64,000 nucleotides of DNA from JAFGLZ01 sp964390905 (GTDB lineage Bacteria > Planctomycetota > Phycisphaerae > UBA1845 > JAFGLZ01): positions 19,526-83,525 of the forward strand of contig CAYMLO010000016.1 in assembly GCA_964390905.1 (NCBI GenBank), in the 5' to 3' direction. The notes beneath the pieces were generated by a model. The model was not told the origin of the DNA. It was given only the letters and a program-made list of their open reading frames with translations, and did not search any database. Position numbers and translations under genes: made by a program. Below, one piece after another: positions 59,744 to 64,000 of this stretch; the stretch's first letter is position 1, and each line of letters opens with the position of its first letter.

Positions 59744-61411
59744 CTACTCGCCTTCGGCGGAAGGGAACTTGTCGTCAGACCCGGGGATGGTGTAGAGGAA
59801 AACGTGCTTGTACTGCTCGCTCCGGCCCGATCCGGCCCGTCGCTTCTCCTGGTCGAGCATGGCCAGATAGCCGTCCGGCACCAAGTTGACGCTCAGGGGG
59901 GCCAACCGATCCGTCTGGCGCTTGTTGTCGTACTCGATGTTGGACCGTCTCAGCTCGTTATCGACGGCCCGGGCCAGGGAAGCGGCGTCCCGGCCCGTCG
60001 TCTGCTCGACGTGAAAGACGTAGTAGGGCGGGTTGGACCACCGCGGGGCCATCACGAAGTTGTTGATCCGCCACCGGCCCGTCGCGTTGACCTGGTCCAC
60101 GGCGCCGACGACCTGGCGTTCGGTCAGCTTCTCGCCCGTGATGCTGCTGATGTGGCTGCCCTTGCACAGGAACTCGATGATCGGCGCCTGGTTGTACCAG
60201 CCGACCATCCGGACGCGATCGCCCATGTCGTAGCGATACAGCCCCGACGAAGTCGTGACGATCAGGAAGTATTCCTCGCCCTCCTCGAGTTCGAACGACC
60301 GCAGGACCGTGGGCGCGTCGCTTTCATACTCGTCGGCCGGGATGAACTCGAAGAACTGGCTGGTCACCTCCAACACCCCGGCGGGGGTGCCGTCCTCGAG
60401 CGGGATGCACATCCGTCCCTCGCTGGAGAGCAGCCCGATGTCGCGGACCGGGACGTCCCCGAAGTAAGCGGGGTAGTCCTGCAGGTACAGGCCCATCGTG
60501 CCGCCCATCCAGTTGGCCAGGAAATCCAGGTTCCAGTAGTGCTTGGGCAGCAGCCGCCCATGCTGCTCGACGAGCCGCTCCAACTCCCGGGCCCGCGCCG
60601 GATTGGGCCTGAACCTCGGCGCCAGCTCGTCGCGGATCTCTTCAGGCACGTCGATGTCCCGCCGCAGCCCGCCGTCGTGGATGTCGCGGATCAGGGCCTC
60701 CCGTTCCCCATCCGCCGTCCGGGCCAGCCGCAGGACCGTCGCGGGACTGGCCGTCACGATCCACGAGGTATCGCAGGGCACACTGAGCCGTGTGAGCGTG
60801 TAGTAGCGGGCCTCGTGGTTGCGGATGTAGGCGACGCACAGGGGAGCCGGGTAGAAGCGTCGGATGATCCGCATCTGCATCGCGGCCAGCAGACCGGTGA
60901 TCGCGCCAGCGGGGTAGCCCCCGTCGGTCCGCTCGTCGTCCATGGGGCTGGTCACCTGCAGGATGCTCCGCAGGATGGCCTCGCGGTGGTCCAGCAGGGC
61001 CTTAAGCCCCCAGATGTTCCAGCCGCGCTGGTATTCCTTATAGAACGGATACGTGACCGGGATGTGCTTGGGGTTGGCCGTTGTCCCGCTGGTCAGCGAG
61101 AACATCAGGATCTTCTCGCGGGGCCCGAACAGGGCCTGCACGTCGCCGGCCTTGACGCGGTCGATGTACGGGCGGATGTCCTCGTAGGTTTGGATGGGGA
61201 CGTTCCGAATGAAGTCCGCGTAGCTGCGGATCTCCGCGAAGTGGTGCCGACGACCGTAGTCACTGTCCGCGTTGCGGCGCAGCTTCGCCAGTAGGACGCG
61301 TTCCTGGACGCGCGTGGCGTGCTCGGTGGCCTTGACGAACCCGCGAAGCATCCGCTTGGCGTGCGCCATGGCCACAACCATCATCGCCTGGTTGAACAGG
61401 GACTTGCGCAT
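59744..61411 (-). CDS. GH3 auxin-responsive promoter family acyl-adenylate ligase-like protein
   Basis: 555-residue bacterial member of the GH3 family (ANL superfamily). Plant GH3 enzymes join acyl acids to amino acids; bacterial substrates are mostly unknown. ATP motifs are 'MFSLTSGTTANPKHIPVT', 'VYxSSEG'-like 'IGLLSSEGRMCIPL' and 'YRYDMGDRVRMVG'. The C-terminal 'SSITGEKLTERQV' matches the family's conserved hinge. The ATG at 61411 was preferred; the frame continues to 61456 without resemblance. It is on the minus strand between two pseudopilin-type sequences. An acid-activating role like that of the CapK-like ligase at 35-36 kb is possible. Confidence 0.9.
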   Translation of the reverse strand: MRKSLFNQAMMVVAMAHAKRMLRGFVKATEHATRVQERVLLAKLRRNADSDYGRRHHFAEIRSYADFIRNVPIQTYEDIRPYIDRVKAGDVQALFGPREKILMFSLTSGTTANPKHIPVTYPFYKEYQRGWNIWGLKALLDHREAILRSILQVTSPMDDERTDGGYPAGAITGLLAAMQMRIIRRFYPAPLCVAYIRNHEARYYTLTRLSVPCDTSWIVTASPATVLRLARTADGEREALIRDIHDGGLRRDIDVPEEIRDELAPRFRPNPARARELERLVEQHGRLLPKHYWNLDFLANWMGGTMGLYLQDYPAYFGDVPVRDIGLLSSEGRMCIPLEDGTPAGVLEVTSQFFEFIPADEYESDAPTVLRSFELEEGEEYFLIVTTSSGLYRYDMGDRVRMVGWYNQAPIIEFLCKGSHISSITGEKLTERQVVGAVDQVNATGRWRINNFVMAPRWSNPPYYVFHVEQTTGRDAASLARAVDNELRRSNIEYDNKRQTDRLAPLSVNLVPDGYLAMLDQEKRRAGSGRSEQYKHVFLYTIPGSDDKFPSAEGE

Positions 61412-61492
61412 CGTTCTTGGAACTTGAGGCCCCCCAGGAAAAACCCACCAGACCACGCCTACCCGTCAAAGTCTACCTCCAATCGAAGGCAG

Positions 61493-61822
61493 ATGCACGG
61501 GCATTTCGTGAAAAAAGGAGGGGCAGTCGTCAGAGGCGCCTTCGACGCTCTCGATGCTCCGGTTTGTGTGACGGGGGCGTACGAGCCGTACGCCTGGCAC
61601 AACTACCGCGGCTACATCTCCGACCGGCATCGCGGCGGGTCGAACGCCTGCTTCGTTGACGGCCACGCAGAGCGGATCATCCCGAAGGACGTCTACCAGG
61701 ACAACCGCTCCTGGAACGGGCTTGGGTTCGAGGATCCCGAGCTCGACCCGCACGTCGATGAGCGGCACGATCCCAACACCGGCGAGTTCCGCTACGACGT
61801 GCCGGACCCCTGCCAGCCTTGA
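61493..61822 (+). pseudogene. Fragment of a pseudopilin-like protein (H-X9-DG C-terminus only)
   Basis: 109-codon open frame whose second half reads 'YAWHNYRGYISDRHRGGSNA' then 'CFVDGHAERIIPKDVY', the H-X9-DG motif near the C-terminus of prepilin-like DUF1559-type proteins. No prepilin signal precedes it. Upstream sequence in the same frame is antisense to the GH3-family gene. The likeliest reading is a leftover C-terminus of a deleted or rearranged pseudopilin gene. A short expressed protein cannot be excluded, but no SD or signal peptide is seen. Confidence 0.6.
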
Positions 61823-61972
61823 CCCGATCCCCGGGGCGCGGCAGAATCGGGCCTCGGAAACGTGTGTCCGGCATCCTGTCTTGTTGATGCTGTCATACGA
61901 GCGGTGTGGATTGGCGCCGTGGCGGATCGCCCAGTCGGACCAACCCCCATACGGGAACAGAAGGGCCGAGGC

Positions 61973-62917
61973 ATGGACAGGTCGATCAGATACGTCGGCG
62001 TTGTGCTCCTGCTGGCGGGGGCGGGGTGCAACAAGGTCGTCACCATCAAGACGGTTGAGCCCGGGATGAAGGAGATCGTCGGGATCGAGCGGCTGGCCGT
62101 GCTCGACCTGACGTACAAGGAGGACCCCGACTCGGGCCGGAACATCGCCAACGTCATCGTCGCCGAGCTGGACCAGACGGGCTCCTTCCAGGTGATGGAG
62201 CGGAGTGCGGTCGCCAGGATCCTCGAGGAACAGAAGTTCGGGACGACCGGGATGGTGGACGCGGCGACGGTCAGCTCGATCGGCAAGCTGCTGGGGGTGG
62301 ATGGGGTCGTGGTCGGCGAGGTGGTGGCGTTCGGCGCCGGCAAGCGCGTGCTGGGCAAGGAGGCGTCGGTCGCCGTGAATATCCGGCTGGTCAGCGTCGA
62401 GTCGGCCAGGGTGATCTTCTCCGACTCGATCACCGTGAGCACGACGAAGTCCGAGGCCGGCGAGGGCAAGGACACGATGCTTGCGCGCGTTGCGCAGGAC
62501 GTCGCCAGTCGGTTTGTCAACAAGATCGCCCCGCACTACGTGGATCGACAGAAGATCTTGTTGAGTACGGGCGGAGATGCGGGCAAGGCCAACAAGCGCG
62601 GCATCACGTTTGCGAGCAACGGCCTGTGGGACAAGGCCCAGGAGCAGTTCGAGATGGCGGGCCAGCTGGACCCGGAGAGTGCGGCGATCCAGAACAACCT
62701 GGGCGTGTGCTGCGAGCAGTTCGGGCGGCTAAACGAGGCGATCGAGTTCTACGAGAAGGCCATCGCCCTGGATCCCGATGACGAGGCCATCCAGAAGAAC
62801 CTGGCGACTGTCCGCAGCACGTTCCGCGCGCCGCGACTCCCCGCCAAGCAGCTGTTGGAGAAGGTGAAGCAAGGACAGCCTCGGCCCGTTTCGAGACCGA
62901 CAACGACTGCCCCCTAG
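61973..62917 (+). CDS. CsgG/LpoB-like lipoprotein with TPR tail
   Basis: 314 residues. The lipobox 'LLLAGAGC' (Cys20) follows a basic N-terminus. A CsgG-type domain (about 35-200) has 'RLAVLDLTYKEDPDSGRNIA', 'SFQVMERSAVARILEEQKFG' and 'LGVDGVVVGEVVAFG'. The C-terminal third has two TPR units ('AKANKRGITFASNGLWDKAQ' and 'LGVCCEQFGRLNEAIEFYEKA'). CsgG-fold lipoproteins form curli export pores or act as periplasmic activators; which applies here is open. ATG 61973 was chosen because the lipoprotein signal starts there. acpS follows after 14 nt. Confidence 0.9.
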   Translation: MDRSIRYVGVVLLLAGAGCNKVVTIKTVEPGMKEIVGIERLAVLDLTYKEDPDSGRNIANVIVAELDQTGSFQVMERSAVARILEEQKFGTTGMVDAATVSSIGKLLGVDGVVVGEVVAFGAGKRVLGKEASVAVNIRLVSVESARVIFSDSITVSTTKSEAGEGKDTMLARVAQDVASRFVNKIAPHYVDRQKILLSTGGDAGKANKRGITFASNGLWDKAQEQFEMAGQLDPESAAIQNNLGVCCEQFGRLNEAIEFYEKAIALDPDDEAIQKNLATVRSTFRAPRLPAKQLLEKVKQGQPRPVSRPTTTAP

Positions 62918-62931
62918 CGCGATCGCGACCG

Positions 62932-63345
62932 ATGCAGATCGTTTCCCATGGTATTGACCTGATCGAGTGCGGCCGGATCGCTCACATGATGGAGCGATAC
63001 CCGGAGCAATTCCTCCGCCGCATCCTGACCGACGCCGAGCGGGCGTACGTCGAGGGGAAACGGAACCCGGTTCCCCACGTGGCCGGTCGCTTCGCCGCCA
63101 AGGAGGCCATTCTCAAGGTCCTCGGCACGGGGTGGCGGGGTCGGGTGTCGTGGCGGGACATGGAGGTGCTCAACGACACGTCGGGGCAGCCTCACGTACG
63201 CCTGACCGGAGAATGCGAACGGGTGGCGGCACGGCTGGGCATCGCCCGGATCCTCCTGTCCATCACGCACACCCCCACCTACGCCTCCGCCAGCGCCATC
63301 GGGGTCGCGGATACGGAGGAGGCGGCCAGCCCTCCCGATCGGTAG
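62932..63345 (+). CDS. acpS: Holo-[acyl-carrier-protein] synthase AcpS
   Basis: 137-residue 4'-phosphopantetheinyl transferase that activates acyl carrier protein. It starts 'MQIVSHGIDLIECGRI', with the magnesium-binding Asp9. The second motif is 'VAGRFAAKEAILKVLGTGWRG' (Glu and Lys of RFAAKEA), then 'DMEVLNDTSGQPHV' and 'ILLSITHTPTYASASAIG'. The length is normal. It lies 14 nt after the CsgG-like lipoprotein gene and probably shares its transcript. Confidence 0.95.
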   Translation: MQIVSHGIDLIECGRIAHMMERYPEQFLRRILTDAERAYVEGKRNPVPHVAGRFAAKEAILKVLGTGWRGRVSWRDMEVLNDTSGQPHVRLTGECERVAARLGIARILLSITHTPTYASASAIGVADTEEAASPPDR

Positions 63346-63473
63346 CGACGCATCATGCCCGCCCGGCGGCAGGCCCCCGAGGGCGAGACGCTTTGCGGTC
63401 AGGTGCTGGATGGCGTACCATTCGAGGCGTGTTCTAGGGGGGCCGCGACGTGCAGAGCCGAGGAGACGACGCC

Positions 63474-64000
63474 ATGACAATGACGCGACGGGAACGTCTG
63501 GAGGCGACGCTGGCCGGTAAGGAGCTGGACAGGCCGGCCGTCTCGATGTGGCAGCACTTCTACGACCTGGAGCAGACGACCGACGGACTCGTGCAGGCCA
63601 TGCTCGACTTCCAGAAGCGGTTCGACTGGGACTTCGTGAAGGTCAACCCCCGCGCGTGCTACCACGTGCAGGATTGGGGCAATCGCTACGATTTCAGCCC
63701 CGCGCCCCAGGCCGGTCCCCTCCTGGTCGATCATCGGATCAAGGGACCCGACGACTGGGCGGATCTGCCCGTCTTGAACGCCGGCGAAGGCGTGCTCGGC
63801 GAGCACGTCGAAGCGATCGGCATGATCCGACAGCAGCTCGACCCCGACGTGGCGATGATCATGACCGTCTTCACACCGCTCTCCCTGGCCGACGAACTGG
63901 CCGGCAAGAACACCGACATGGCCCACCACTTCTCCGAGCTGGACAACCTCCCGACCGGCCTGGAGCGGATCACCGAGACCTTCGAGCACTTCGTCGACCT
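63474..64000 (+). CDS. Uroporphyrinogen decarboxylase family protein (5' part, cut by window end)
   Basis: The frame runs open to the window edge (175 codons seen). It starts MTMTRRERLEATLAGKELD, then 'RPAVSMWQHFYDLEQTT' and 'DFVKVNPRACYHVQDWG', the N-terminal layout of UroD/cobalamin-independent methyltransferase-like TIM barrels ('RE+..a.l.g...DR.Pv..W'). The classic substrate loop RQAGR of HemE is absent; this is the broader UroD-like group, which includes methyltransferases. AGGAGA lies eight bases before the ATG. Confidence 0.85.
   Translation, partial: MTMTRRERLEATLAGKELDRPAVSMWQHFYDLEQTTDGLVQAMLDFQKRFDWDFVKVNPRACYHVQDWGNRYDFSPAPQAGPLLVDHRIKGPDDWADLPVLNAGEGVLGEHVEAIGMIRQQLDPDVAMIMTVFTPLSLADELAGKNTDMAHHFSELDNLPTGLERITETFEHFVD

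Noticed and set aside
1..64000. tRNA, rRNA, tmRNA or classical riboswitch genes
   Set aside because: No cloverleaf with tRNA consensus (GGTTCGA/CCA arms), no rRNA motifs and no recognisable riboswitch core were seen by eye; a covariance-model search would be needed to exclude them.

Overview
The window is about 64 kb of GC-rich, densely coded bacterial chromosome. Gene content points to the Planctomycetota or a close PVC relative. The markers are an operon of BatA-like, VWA, DUF4175-like and prenyltransferase-repeat proteins, a prepilin-type protein, a PEP-CTERM protein, DUF433/DUF5615 and DapL plus DapF. A SpoVG carrying an inserted zinc ribbon, GAF-HlyD and S2P-HlyD fusions and a fused MFS/spermidine-synthase protein fit the same group. 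This assignment is inference from gene content; no rRNA or tRNA gene was seen.

Layout. 1-8 kb: carbohydrate-related genes (TIM-barrel isomerase, 3D-domain protein, heparinase-like toroid protein, GH51 glycosidase, BNR-repeat protein). 7.4-12 kb: a flippase-like membrane protein, a GT39-type glycosyltransferase and a CPBP protease preceded by an 8-bp tandem repeat. 12-18 kb (minus strand): hisF, a GspE/PilB-like protein with lost catalytic motifs, a long CvpA-like protein and a Tat-exported Gfo/Idh oxidoreductase. 18-22 kb: a UPF0173 hydrolase, an orphan OppF-type ATPase and a PEP-CTERM SGNH hydrolase. 22-26 kb: a two-gene module of GAF-TM-HlyD and PqqD-like/M50 protease/HlyD proteins. 26.2-26.8 kb: a landing zone of palindromic repeats. 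26.8-35 kb: dapF, a fused MFS/spermidine-synthase-like protein and a 1528-residue TPR protein. 35-41 kb: CapK-like ligase, GT4, asparagine-synthase-like protein and dapL.

40.9-43.1 kb holds a complete-looking group II intron (about 2.0 kb) next to a cloverleaf repeat. 43-55 kb: an operon-like run of BatA-like, VWA, DUF4175-like, small secreted, prenyltransferase-repeat and NPCBM proteins, with another cloverleaf repeat inside it. 54.8-55.4 kb: a DUF433/DUF5615 toxin-antitoxin pair. 55.5-64 kb: DedA-type protein, ispE, spoVG, a prepilin-like protein, a GH3-family ligase, a pseudopilin fragment, a CsgG/TPR lipoprotein, acpS and a truncated UroD-family gene.

The most unusual signals are these. 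(1) Two families of cloverleaf-shaped palindromic DNA repeats occur: a 157-nt family with three copies whose arm sequences differ while pairing is largely kept, and a second, roughly 220-nt family. (2) The GAF-HlyD plus PqqD/S2P/HlyD pair looks like an export or processing system with no transporter gene beside it. (3) A secretion-ATPase homologue has a destroyed P-loop, Walker B and His box but an intact zinc-finger scaffold.
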